A stretch of 9,071 bases of DNA. Source: an uncultured Oscillospiraceae bacterium (GTDB taxonomy: Bacteria; Bacillota; Clostridia; Oscillospirales; Oscillospiraceae). Below, in pieces: positions 1 through 6,700 of this stretch (within the stretch, counting starts at the first letter, position 1; every line of letters starts with the position of its first letter). Position numbers and translations under genes: made by a program. Under the pieces are notes generated by a model. It was not told where the DNA came from and did no database searches. It saw only the letters and a program-made list of their open reading frames with translations. The DNA lies in the NCBI GenBank assembly GCA_910589085.1, contig CAJUSG010000031.1, positions 18,348 to 27,418 on the forward strand. The letters run 5' to 3'.

Positions 1-3000
1 CTGACCGCCACGTATATGGAAGACGGCAAGCCGGACCCAAACAAGGCGGTCACATGGACCAGTAACGCCTCCAGCGTGGCGACGGTGGACAGAGACGGCA
101 GAGTGGAGGCCGTCGGAGAGGGTACGGCGACAATTACCGCAGCGTGCGAGGGGGAAACAGCCACCTGTACGGTTACGGTTTCCCCGGCCGACGTGCCCGA
201 CGCGACAGTTACCATCAACAATAAGGGTCCCTTCACGATTGATCCCAACGGAACGGCCTCCGTGACCGTCACCCCTACGCCGGGCACGGAGGAGGTCAAG
301 TGGAAATTTGTGGGAGAGACGGGCGAGGATATTGACGACACTAATATCGTCAGCCTGAGCAACAGGGGCAACACCTGGACCATCACCGGCAGAGAGCCCG
401 GCGAGCTGCGCATGTACGCCTATGTGGGCGACGGGAGCGGCGCCAATCAGAGGACGGACACGATTACCGTTACCGTCAGCGGTATCGTCGTGGACACCAA
501 ACCCATCGAGCTTCAGGAAAACCAGATACTGCCGCTGCCCGAGGCCAAGGCCTATGGCACCGCCGCCAGCGGCGCGGTCAAGTATGTGGTCAGCGACGGC
601 TATATCGCCCAGGTTGTAAAGGGAAACAGCGTGAAGGGCTACACCCCCGGCTCAACCGCGATTATTGTCAGCGACCAGAAGAACATCTATAAGGTGTCAA
701 TCCCCCTCACCGTGGTAAACGACCCCAGCACAACCATTGAGTACAGCCGGACCCTCCGCAGCGGCGAGGCGCTGTCCTTCAAGGAGCTGAGCAGCGACTT
801 CCGCAGCCAGCTGGGAGGCAAGGTGGTCAGCGTGAGCGGGCTGAGCGTCCCGACGGACCAGGGCACCCTGTACTACAACTACCACTCCGAGGCCGAGCCC
901 GGCTGGGGGGTGGGCAGCGATATCTACTACCTGGGCAGCGAGGTCACAGGGGGCCGGCGGGATCTGGAGGACGTCACATTTGTGGTGAAGCCCACCTATA
1001 TGGGCGGCACCGTGAATATCTCCTATGTGGCCACCACCCGGGACTCCGAGGGCACCGAAACCTATAACTGCCGGATCACCCTGAAGGTGGAGCCGGAGAC
1101 AGGGGCCAGCGCGGGGGTCTCCCTCACCACCAAGTACAATACCCCCGTCCGCTTCAACGCCAACGAGTTCAACCGGGTGTGCAAGGAGCGCACGGGCATG
1201 AGCCTGAGCTATATCACCTTCTCCCACACCCCGGTGCGGGAGGGGACGCTGTATACAGATTACGTGAGCGAGGGCAGCTACGGCAGCCTCGTCTCCCTGT
1301 ACACCCAGTACAGTATGCGGAATCTGGATAACATCTGGTTTGTCCCCGCCCCCGGCTACACCGGGAACGTCACCGTCTACTACACCGCCCGGAGCGTGGG
1401 TACCCCGGGGGCCACCTTCTCCGGCCAGGTGAACATCACCGTGGGCACCGAGAGCGGCGTGGCTATCGGCGGCGTGGACTACGACCTGGTGAAGGGCGGC
1501 GTGGCCCACTTCGACGATGTGGACTTCAATAACTTCTGCCGCAGCAAGCTGGACAGCTACCAGACCCTCAGCTTTATCCAGTTTGACTCGCTGCCCTCCG
1601 CCAGCCAGGGCGTGCTGTACTACGACTACCGGTCCGCCTCCGTCCCGGGCAGCCGGGCCTCCGCCGGCACCGCCTACTACTACGGGACCTATTCCCCCCG
1701 CATCGACCGGCTGGCCTTTGTGCCCGCGGAGGACTTTATCGGCACGCTGCGCATCCCCTTCACCGGCCAGACCAGAGACGGCACCCGGTTTACCGGAAAC
1801 GTGGAGATCAACGTGCGGGGCGGCACCGGCTCCGGGGATATCCAGTACAGCTGCGCCCAGGGCAAGTCGGTGAATTTTAAGGAGCGGGACTTTAACGAGC
1901 TGTGCAAGGACCTGACCGACAGCAGCCTGAACTATATCCAGCTCCAGGACCTGCCCGACCAGTACAGCCAGGGCTCGGTGTACCGGGGGAGCAGCCGGGT
2001 CACCTCCACCAATACCCGGTACTACTACGGCAGCAGCTCCAACCGCATCAGCAATCTGTCCTTCCGGGCCTCCAGCAGCTTTTCCGGCTCGGTGGATATC
2101 CCCTTCATCGGGACCAACCGGGACGGCGACACCTTCTACGGGACCATTACCATCACCTCCAGCGGCTCCACCAGCAGCCGGGACACCATTCAGTACTCCA
2201 CCGACTACAACTCCGCCGCCGTCTTCGACCGGGACGACTTTGACAACCTGTCCCAGTGGGAGACCGACCGGGATATCAGCACCGTCCGCTTTGACCTGCC
2301 CAGGAGCAGCGAGGGCGACCTCTATCGGAATTATCGCTCCAGCTCCAGCAAGGGCACGCGGATTACCTCCAGCAGCACCACCATCAGCGCCGGCGAGCTG
2401 GACCGGGTGGCCTTTATCCCCGCCAGCCGCTACACCGGGACGGTGACCCTGGACTTTGTGGCCAAGGCCACCAACAATGAGGAGTTCGAGGGCACCGTGG
2501 AGATCACCGTGGAGCGGCCGGGGGCCGACGTCACGGTGCGCTACTCCACCCGGATTTCCCCGGTGGCGTTCAGAGGGGAGGACTTTAAGAAGAATAACAC
2601 CAGCCTGTCCTCCATCCAGTTTACCTCCATGCCCCCCACCAGCGCGGGATATGTGTATTACCAGTACGTCAGCCCCACCCGGTACGGCCGGCAGGCCAAC
2701 ACCAGCACCACCTACCGCTCCAGCGGAAGCAGCCTGATCTCCGACCTGACCTTCGTCCCCCGGGCGGGCTACACCGGAACGGTGACCATCCCCTACACCG
2801 GAACCAATTCCAACGGCTCCACCTTTGAGGGGGAGGTGCAGATTACCGTGTCCCCCAGCTACAGCTCCGCCTACTTCAGCGATATGTCGGGCTACAGCGA
2901 CGCCCAGCGGGCGGCGGTGGACTACCTGCGGGAGAACGGTATCACCAACGGCATCTCCGCTACCCAGTACGGCCCGGAGTACTCCATCACCCGGGCGGAC

Positions 3001-3417
3001 TTCGCGGTGATGCTGTATCAGACCTTCGGGCTGACCGCCAGCGGCAGCTCCGGGTACTTCAATGACGTACCCTCCGGGGCCTACTACGCCCAGGCGGTGA
3101 ACACCCTGCGCAGCATGGGCATCGTCAGCGGCATCGGGAACGGGGCCTATGGCTCCAGCTACACCCTGAGCCGTCAGGACGCCATCTGCATGATACAGCG
3201 GACCCTGCGGACGATGGGCTGGAACGCCAACGACGGCAGCAGCAGCTATCTGAACGGCTACAGCGACAGCGGCAGCGTGGCCGGCTACGCCCAGGGGGCC
3301 ATGGCCCACGCCGTCCAGATGGGCTATCTGCCCACCGCGAACGGCCGACTGGCCCCCAGAGATCCCCTGACCCGGGTGGATATGGCACAGATTGTCCACC
3401 GGGTGCTCACCTACTGA
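1..3417 (+). CDS. SLH-domain surface protein with BIG2/Ig-like modules and six tandem repeats (5'-partial)
   Basis: Reading frame 1 is open from the first base to a TGA at 3415-3417, giving 1138 visible residues. The ATG at base 16 sits inside a BIG2 fold (LTATYMEDGK... TVTWTSN-like core, then GTATITA), so the real start lies upstream. Order by visible codon: BIG2 about 1-61; a second Ig-like module about 62-160; a third BIG2-like module about 161-243; six related repeats of 109-128 residues at 244-950; three SLH domains starting near 958, 1019 and 1083. SLH signatures are YFSDM...ITRADF, YFNDV...LSRQDA and YLNGY...LTRVDM. SLH triplets are known to hold proteins non-covalently on secondary cell-wall polymers, so this is inferred to be an exported, wall-bound protein displaying a long beta-rich stalk. 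The signal peptide would lie outside the window, and no enzymatic domain is visible. Arg codons AGA/AGG are more frequent in the first 500 bases than in the repeats. It ends 5 bases before a terminator. Ligand and function are unknown. Confidence 0.93.
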   Translation: MTATYMEDGKPDPNKAVTWTSNASSVATVDRDGRVEAVGEGTATITAACEGETATCTVTVSPADVPDATVTINNKGPFTIDPNGTASVTVTPTPGTEEVKWKFVGETGEDIDDTNIVSLSNRGNTWTITGREPGELRMYAYVGDGSGANQRTDTITVTVSGIVVDTKPIELQENQILPLPEAKAYGTAASGAVKYVVSDGYIAQVVKGNSVKGYTPGSTAIIVSDQKNIYKVSIPLTVVNDPSTTIEYSRTLRSGEALSFKELSSDFRSQLGGKVVSVSGLSVPTDQGTLYYNYHSEAEPGWGVGSDIYYLGSEVTGGRRDLEDVTFVVKPTYMGGTVNISYVATTRDSEGTETYNCRITLKVEPETGASAGVSLTTKYNTPVRFNANEFNRVCKERTGMSLSYITFSHTPVREGTLYTDYVSEGSYGSLVSLYTQYSMRNLDNIWFVPAPGYTGNVTVYYTARSVGTPGATFSGQVNITVGTESGVAIGGVDYDLVKGGVAHFDDVDFNNFCRSKLDSYQTLSFIQFDSLPSASQGVLYYDYRSASVPGSRASAGTAYYYGTYSPRIDRLAFVPAEDFIGTLRIPFTGQTRDGTRFTGNVEINVRGGTGSGDIQYSCAQGKSVNFKERDFNELCKDLTDSSLNYIQLQDLPDQYSQGSVYRGSSRVTSTNTRYYYGSSSNRISNLSFRASSSFSGSVDIPFIGTNRDGDTFYGTITITSSGSTSSRDTIQYSTDYNSAAVFDRDDFDNLSQWETDRDISTVRFDLPRSSEGDLYRNYRSSSSKGTRITSSSTTISAGELDRVAFIPASRYTGTVTLDFVAKATNNEEFEGTVEITVERPGADVTVRYSTRISPVAFRGEDFKKNNTSLSSIQFTSMPPTSAGYVYYQYVSPTRYGRQANTSTTYRSSGSSLISDLTFVPRAGYTGTVTIPYTGTNSNGSTFEGEVQITVSPSYSSAYFSDMSGYSDAQRAAVDYLRENGITNGISATQYGPEYSITRADFAVMLYQTFGLTASGSSGYFNDVPSGAYYAQAVNTLRSMGIVSGIGNGAYGSSYTLSRQDAICMIQRTLRTMGWNANDGSSSYLNGYSDSGSVAGYAQGAMAHAVQMGYLPTANGRLAPRDPLTRVDMAQIVHRVLTY
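730..2850 (+). repeat. Six tandem cadherin-like/Ig-like protein repeats inside the SLH protein
   Basis: Approximate units are 730-1113, 1114-1458, 1459-1830, 1831-2181, 2182-2523 and 2524-2850. Each follows the same order: an opening strand such as IEYS, IQYS or VRYS; an acidic F..DF or F..EFN element; S.I.F..LP; a GxLYxxY element (GTLYYNY, GTLYTDY, GVLYYDY, GSVYRGS, GDLYRNY, GYVYYQY); a Tyr/Ser patch (YYYG in units 3 and 4); then FVP...YTGTV.I.Y and a closing G.V.ITV strand. The closing half resembles cadherin-like and other bacterial Ig-like folds, but I cannot name the family with certainty. Units 2, 3 and 4 share a Cys right after the FN element (NRVCKE, NNFCRS, NELCKD). The copies have clearly diverged, with only short identical stretches, so this is an old duplication rather than a recent one. 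Confidence 0.8.
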
Positions 3418-3422
3418 GGCAT

Positions 3423-3457
3423 AAAAAAATTCCCCGATTTGATCGGGGAATTTTTTT
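3423..3457. terminator. Bidirectional intrinsic terminator between SLH gene and P-type-ATPase-like gene
   Basis: Arms at 3423-3438 and 3442-3457 are perfectly complementary over 16 bp. The core is CCCCGAT/ATCGGGG with a 3-base loop (TTG), and the outer arm is a run of seven A on one side and seven T on the other. Read on either strand it gives a GC stem followed by a U tract. It starts 5 bases after the plus-strand stop (3417) and ends 2 bases before the minus-strand stop codon (3460), so it serves both converging genes. Confidence 0.95.
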
Positions 3458-3459
3458 GC

Positions 3460-5598
3460 CTAAAACCGGTGTACCCAGCCGGACAAAAACCAGACCGGGG
3501 CCAGCCAGGTGAGCATGTAGACCAGGAGGTTCAGGGGGGAGAGGGAGGTGTAGGCCCCTACGGAGGTGAGGTAGGCGGCCAGCGCCATCCCCAGCAGGGA
3601 GGCGGCGCAGCACAGGGCGGCGCCCAGCCGGGCGGCCCACCGCAGCCGTTTGGCGGCGGTAATGGCCTCGGCAAAGGGGAGAAGGCCCTCCCGGCACAGA
3701 AGGGCGGTGAGGGTGTCGCCGTGGTCCTGCTCCGGGTCGGACAGCTGGCGGCGGCGCTCCACCGGGGGGAAGGCCATCTTGTCCGCAGCCAGCTTGAAGC
3801 GCTGCTGGAGCATGGCGGGGATCAGGTTGAAGTCACGGGTGGCCAGCACCGGCTCCACCTTTTCCAGCATCAGGGATTCCAGGGCGGGAAATACGGTGTC
3901 GGGCAGGGCGTAGCTCAGGGCGAAGATGCCGGCCAGGCGCCGGTCGATGGCGCAGAAAACGGCGCTCTTTACGTTGAGCCCCTGGGGCAGCTTGACCTCC
4001 ATCAGCTTCATGAAGGCGGCGGAGCCCACCAGCACCTGTTCGCCCCGGATGTTGGCCGACAGGCCGCCCCCCTCGTGGCAGACCAGGCTGTCCGCCCGGC
4101 GCATCAGCCCGCCCATGGACCGCAGCTGGTCGTGAAACAGCTTGGTCAGGCCGCTGCCCGAGTCGCGGATAAGGGTGGCGGTGTAGGCCACCACCCGCTC
4201 GGCGGGGAACTCGGCCATGACCTTGAAGCCGTTGAGCTCCACGTAGCCGGGGGGGAAGAGGTCGCCGTCAGTGATGAGAACACAGTCCCCCCGGCGGGAG
4301 GCCGACATCCCCGGCCAGCCGGCCAGGGCGGCTCCGCTGGGGGCCAGCCGGCGGGCCGCCTTGTGGAAGGGACGGCTGTAGGCCAGCCCTCCGCCAAAGG
4401 CGGCGGTGACGGTGAACAGGGCGGACAGAGCCCAGATCAGCCGCTCCGGGTGGTCGTTTCCCACCGAGGCCATCAGGGCGCAGGTGACGTCACCCACCAG
4501 CAGCAGGGGGCAGACCCGGCGGAAGATGCGCTGGGCGCCGTCGTCGGTCTGGATCTGGCTGCCATAGCCCTGGTTGTCCCCCGACCACTTGGCGTAAGTG
4601 CCCCGGTCGTTCCACTTCTCCGGGTCCAGGGTGACCCGGTAGGGGGTGGCTGTGGAGGCGGCGGTGCGGCAGGACAGCCGCAGGGCGCAGCGCTTGTGGT
4701 ATACGCCGTGGAGCAGGAAAAACAGACCGGTGAGGCAGACCAGGGTATAGGGCAGGCGCTGGGGAGGGGATTCGCCCATAGCCAGCTGTACCCCGTCGGC
4801 CAGGGTGAGGAGACAGGCCAGCGCTGCCATGGTGTCCATGCCAAACTTCAGGAAGCAGGCCCGGAGCAGACCGGTGAGGAGCACGTCGGCAGACAGGAGT
4901 ATCCCCATCCCCATCAGGGCGGCGGACAGCCAGCACTGCACCCCGGGCTGGTCCATGGGGGAGGACCAGACGGCGCCCCACAGGGGCAGCAAAGTCTGGA
5001 CCAGGGAGAGAGCCGCCAGGAGCAGGACAAACAGCGTTCTCAGGCGCAGCCACTTCAGACCACGGCCGTACCGCCTGGCCAGCTCCTGGGGCGGGATGTC
5101 GGGAGGGGGAGGCTCCTGCCGCCGGGGGCGGCGCTGGCGGCGGGAGGGGGCGTCCTCGTCGACCTCCTCCTGGTCGGTGCCGGGGATGAGGCGCTCCAGA
5201 CGGCGGACCTCCTGCTTGTCGATGGCCTCGTCCTCTTCAAACATGTGGTCGGCGTAGTCATCCGCCTTTTTCCCCAGATCCTTGATGAAGGCGGACAGGG
5301 TGCTTTCCTCCTGGGGGAAGGGGATGACAGGGGCGGGCTGCGGGTCAGGCTCGGGGGGCTGGGGCTCCTGGGGCGGAGGCTCCGGGTCCTTCCTGGGGGG
5401 CGGGCCGGGAAAGGCCACCACCTTCCCCCCGGGCTTGAGGCCCCGGGCCGGCTGGGACCTGGGGGGCTCCGGCTGGGCGGGGTGGCCGTACTCCGCCATG
5501 ATGTCGTCCAGGGAGTAGCCCCCGCCGTCGGCATCCCCGATCAGGGATTTGATATCGATCAGGTCGCCCTTATTCTTTTTTTTGTCTCGGTCGCTCAT
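3460..5598 (-). CDS. P1B-type-ATPase-like membrane protein lacking all catalytic motifs (putative pseudoenzyme)
   Basis: This is a 712-residue protein. The start is the ATG at 5598-5596, with GGAG eight bases upstream. Residues 1-180 are hydrophilic, with Pro-rich (about 38-98) and Arg/Pro-rich (151-170) stretches. Apparent membrane segments lie near 185-208, 222-248, 256-274, 282-300, 362-380, 385-406, 653-675 and 686-708. This 4 + 2 + 2 pattern, with about 60 residues between segments 4 and 5 and about 245 between 6 and 7, is the P1B ATPase layout. The large loop also aligns in order: CVLITDGDLFPPG (439-451) where xxFDKTGTLTxG belongs; GSGL where SEHPL belongs; GGGLSANIRGEQVLVGSAAFM (510-530) like the N-domain GxG...VLVGN; CAIDRRLAGIFAL like VAxDGxLAGxIAL; and ATRDF (586-590) where LTGDN belongs. 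The phosphorylated Asp, TGE, CPC, HP and GDGxND motifs are all missing, so ATP-driven transport is unlikely. It is probably co-transcribed with rlmB, 62 bases upstream. The gene call is solid; the family assignment is my inference from the aligned motifs. Confidence 0.9.
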   Translation of the reverse strand: MSDRDKKKNKGDLIDIKSLIGDADGGGYSLDDIMAEYGHPAQPEPPRSQPARGLKPGGKVVAFPGPPPRKDPEPPPQEPQPPEPDPQPAPVIPFPQEESTLSAFIKDLGKKADDYADHMFEEDEAIDKQEVRRLERLIPGTDQEEVDEDAPSRRQRRPRRQEPPPPDIPPQELARRYGRGLKWLRLRTLFVLLLAALSLVQTLLPLWGAVWSSPMDQPGVQCWLSAALMGMGILLSADVLLTGLLRACFLKFGMDTMAALACLLTLADGVQLAMGESPPQRLPYTLVCLTGLFFLLHGVYHKRCALRLSCRTAASTATPYRVTLDPEKWNDRGTYAKWSGDNQGYGSQIQTDDGAQRIFRRVCPLLLVGDVTCALMASVGNDHPERLIWALSALFTVTAAFGGGLAYSRPFHKAARRLAPSGAALAGWPGMSASRRGDCVLITDGDLFPPGYVELNGFKVMAEFPAERVVAYTATLIRDSGSGLTKLFHDQLRSMGGLMRRADSLVCHEGGGLSANIRGEQVLVGSAAFMKLMEVKLPQGLNVKSAVFCAIDRRLAGIFALSYALPDTVFPALESLMLEKVEPVLATRDFNLIPAMLQQRFKLAADKMAFPPVERRRQLSDPEQDHGDTLTALLCREGLLPFAEAITAAKRLRWAARLGAALCCAASLLGMALAAYLTSVGAYTSLSPLNLLVYMLTWLAPVWFLSGWVHRF

Positions 5599-5660
5599 GG
5601 GCGGGGCTCCTTGGTGTTGGTTAGAGTGTCAGCGGTGTGGGGCGGATGATATCCGCGGAT

Positions 5661-6443
5661 TCAACCCATCCGCTGCCTGACCGCCTCGTACAGCAGCACG
5701 GCGGCGGCGGCGGAAGCGTTGAGGGAGTTGATTTTGCCGAACATGGGGATGGAGACGGTGAAGTCGCAGTTCTCCGCCACCAGACGGCCCATACCTGCCC
5801 CCTCGCTGCCGATGACGATGGCGGCGGGGCTCTTCAGGTCGGCCTGGTACAGGGGGGTGGCGCCGTCCATGGCGGCCCCGAACACCCAGACCCCCGCCTC
5901 CTTCAGCTCCTGGAGCAGGGCGGGCAGGTTGGGCACCCGGGCCACGGGGACGTGGGCCACCGCTCCGGCGGAGGTCTTGCCCACGGTGGCCGTCAGCCCG
6001 GCGGAGCGGCGCTTGGGGATAATCACCCCGTGGGCCCCGGCGGCGTCGGCGGTGCGGATGACCGCCCCCAGGTTGTGGGGGTCGGACAGCTCGTCGCACA
6101 CCACGATGAGGGGGTTCTCCCCCCTCTCCCGGGCGGCGCTTAAAATGTCGTCCACCGAGGCGTAGGCCCGGACGGCGGCCTGGGCAATGACCCCCTGGTG
6201 GGCGTGGGTGCGGCTCATGCCGTCCAGCTTGCGCCGGTCGGCGTCCACCACCACGACGCCCTTCTCCCGGGCGGCGGAGGCGATGTGGCCCAGGGCGGCG
6301 TCCCGCTCGCCCTTCAGCAGAAAGATTTTGTCGATGGTCACCCCGGCCCGCAGGGCCTCGATCACCGCGTTGCGGCCCTCAATGATACCGTCGTTCTCCT
6401 GCTCCACGGGGGCGGAGCGGCGCAGAGGGGGGCGTTTGTTCAT
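5661..6443 (-). CDS. rlmB: 23S rRNA (guanosine-2'-O-)-methyltransferase RlmB, SpoU/TrmH (SPOUT) family
   Basis: A 260-residue protein, a usual length for the family. By family knowledge it transfers a methyl group from S-adenosylmethionine to the ribose 2'-O of a guanosine in the peptidyl-transferase region of 23S rRNA (G2251 in E. coli numbering). Residues 20-94 (IIEGRNAVIEAL onward) match the substrate-binding N-terminal domain of SpoU enzymes. The knotted catalytic domain carries all three signatures: DPHNLGAVIRTADAAG (121-136, with N124 and R130), VIGSEGAGM (210-218), and IPMFGKINSLNASAAAAVLL (232-251). The start is the ATG at 6443-6441, with GGAAGGA about 10 bases upstream. The TrmH-type tRNA methyltransferase is the main alternative, but the N-terminal domain favours RlmB. 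It is probably first in a two-gene operon with the P-type-ATPase-like gene. The cysS and mrnC neighbours common in other Firmicutes are not adjacent here. Confidence 0.92.
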   Translation of the reverse strand: MNKRPPLRRSAPVEQENDGIIEGRNAVIEALRAGVTIDKIFLLKGERDAALGHIASAAREKGVVVVDADRRKLDGMSRTHAHQGVIAQAAVRAYASVDDILSAARERGENPLIVVCDELSDPHNLGAVIRTADAAGAHGVIIPKRRSAGLTATVGKTSAGAVAHVPVARVPNLPALLQELKEAGVWVFGAAMDGATPLYQADLKSPAAIVIGSEGAGMGRLVAENCDFTVSIPMFGKINSLNASAAAAVLLYEAVRQRMG

Positions 6444-6485
6444 AATATTCCAGTCCTTCCGGTGTCGAAATCACATACAAAATAC

Positions 6486-6514
6486 ACTATACCACATTTG
6501 TCCGCCGGAGGGAA
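6486..6514 (-). promoter_or_regulatory. Probable promoter of rlmB (extended -10)
   Basis: On the minus strand the -10 hexamer TATAGT (6491-6486) is preceded by TGTGG, which supplies the TGn extended -10 element. Only a weak -35 match (TTCCCT, 6514-6509) lies 17 bases upstream. The start of transcription would be near 6479, leaving a leader of about 36 bases that contains the GGAAGGA ribosome binding site. The TATAGT and TGn are read directly; promoter function is inferred. Confidence 0.6.
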
Positions 6515-6623
6515 GTGGGAATTTGCAAAGGGCATGTCCGGGAGAGGATTTTATGCGGGGGGAGAGAAATTTCTGACAAAATCCGGTCACAGAAAATTCA
6601 CTGGAAGTTTACATGGTATTTTC
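6515..6623. other. Centre of the divergent rlmB/ftsH intergenic region
   Basis: The whole gap between the start codons is 257 bases (6444-6700), and no convincing open frame or RNA gene is visible in it. It is clearly more AT-rich than the genes. Apart from the two promoters, the only structure seen is an imperfect inverted repeat, TTTCTGAC (6570-6577) and GTCACAGAAA (6586-6595), which pairs 8 bp with a 2-base bulge and an 8-base loop and lies about 30 bases upstream of the ftsH -35. It could be an operator or chance. Confidence 0.4.
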
Positions 6624-6652
6624 TTGTTTTTATTCCGCAACTGTGGTATGAT
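6624..6652 (+). promoter_or_regulatory. Probable sigma-A-type promoter of ftsH
   Basis: TTGTTT (6624-6629) and TATGAT (6647-6652) are separated by exactly 17 bases, and TGG directly before the -10 supplies an extended -10 TGn element. Transcription would start near 6659, about 40 bases before the start codon. The -10 lies inside an 11-base dyad, GGTATGATACC (6645-6655). No heat-shock (CIRCE) inverted repeat is visible. A single TTTGACC (6657-6663), the reverse of a CtsR half-site, lacks the second half-site needed for a CtsR operator. Confidence 0.75.
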
Positions 6653-6686
6653 ACCCTTTGACCTGCTTTAGAAAAACGGAAAAAAC

Positions 6687-6691
6687 GGAGG
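6687..6691 (+). promoter_or_regulatory. Ribosome binding site that fixes the TTG start of ftsH
   Basis: GGAGG ends 9 bases before the TTG at 6701-6703. No in-frame ATG lies close by, and the protein reads directly into a short basic N-terminus and a first membrane helix as expected for FtsH, so TTG is the best start. Confidence 0.85.
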
Positions 6692-6700
6692 TACGCTCCT

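Noticed and set aside
16..18. ATG at base 16 as the start of the SLH protein
   Set aside because: The five codons before it (L-T-A-T-Y) belong to the same BIG2 domain, no ribosome binding site is seen, and no signal peptide follows.
697..3399. A 900-codon open frame on the minus strand opposite the SLH gene
   Set aside because: It is antisense to a clear BIG2/SLH protein. Its translation is dominated by Gly, Ala, Val and His with no recognisable domain, as expected from GC-rich third positions and few stops in that frame.
4246..4278. TDGDLFP read as a working DKTGT phosphorylation site
   Set aside because: An ungapped alignment puts Thr at the phosphorylated Asp. Even shifting by one to use D444, the Lys, Thr and Gly that follow the Asp are not conserved, and the other catalytic motifs are also absent.
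3439..5649. A 736-codon open frame on the plus strand opposite the P-type-ATPase-like gene
   Set aside because: The minus-strand frame has membrane helices, ordered P-ATPase-like motifs, a ribosome binding site and a terminator. The plus-strand translation is Gly/Gln/His-rich and begins inside the terminator.
5642..5656. Small hairpin GCGGAT-GAT-ATCCGC between rlmB and the next gene
   Set aside because: It has only a 6-bp stem and no T tract on the minus strand, so it is not a convincing terminator; it could be a minor RNA processing site at most.
6657..6663. TTTGACC as a CtsR heat-shock operator near the ftsH transcription start
   Set aside because: Only one half-site is present. The direct-repeat partner needed for CtsR binding is missing.
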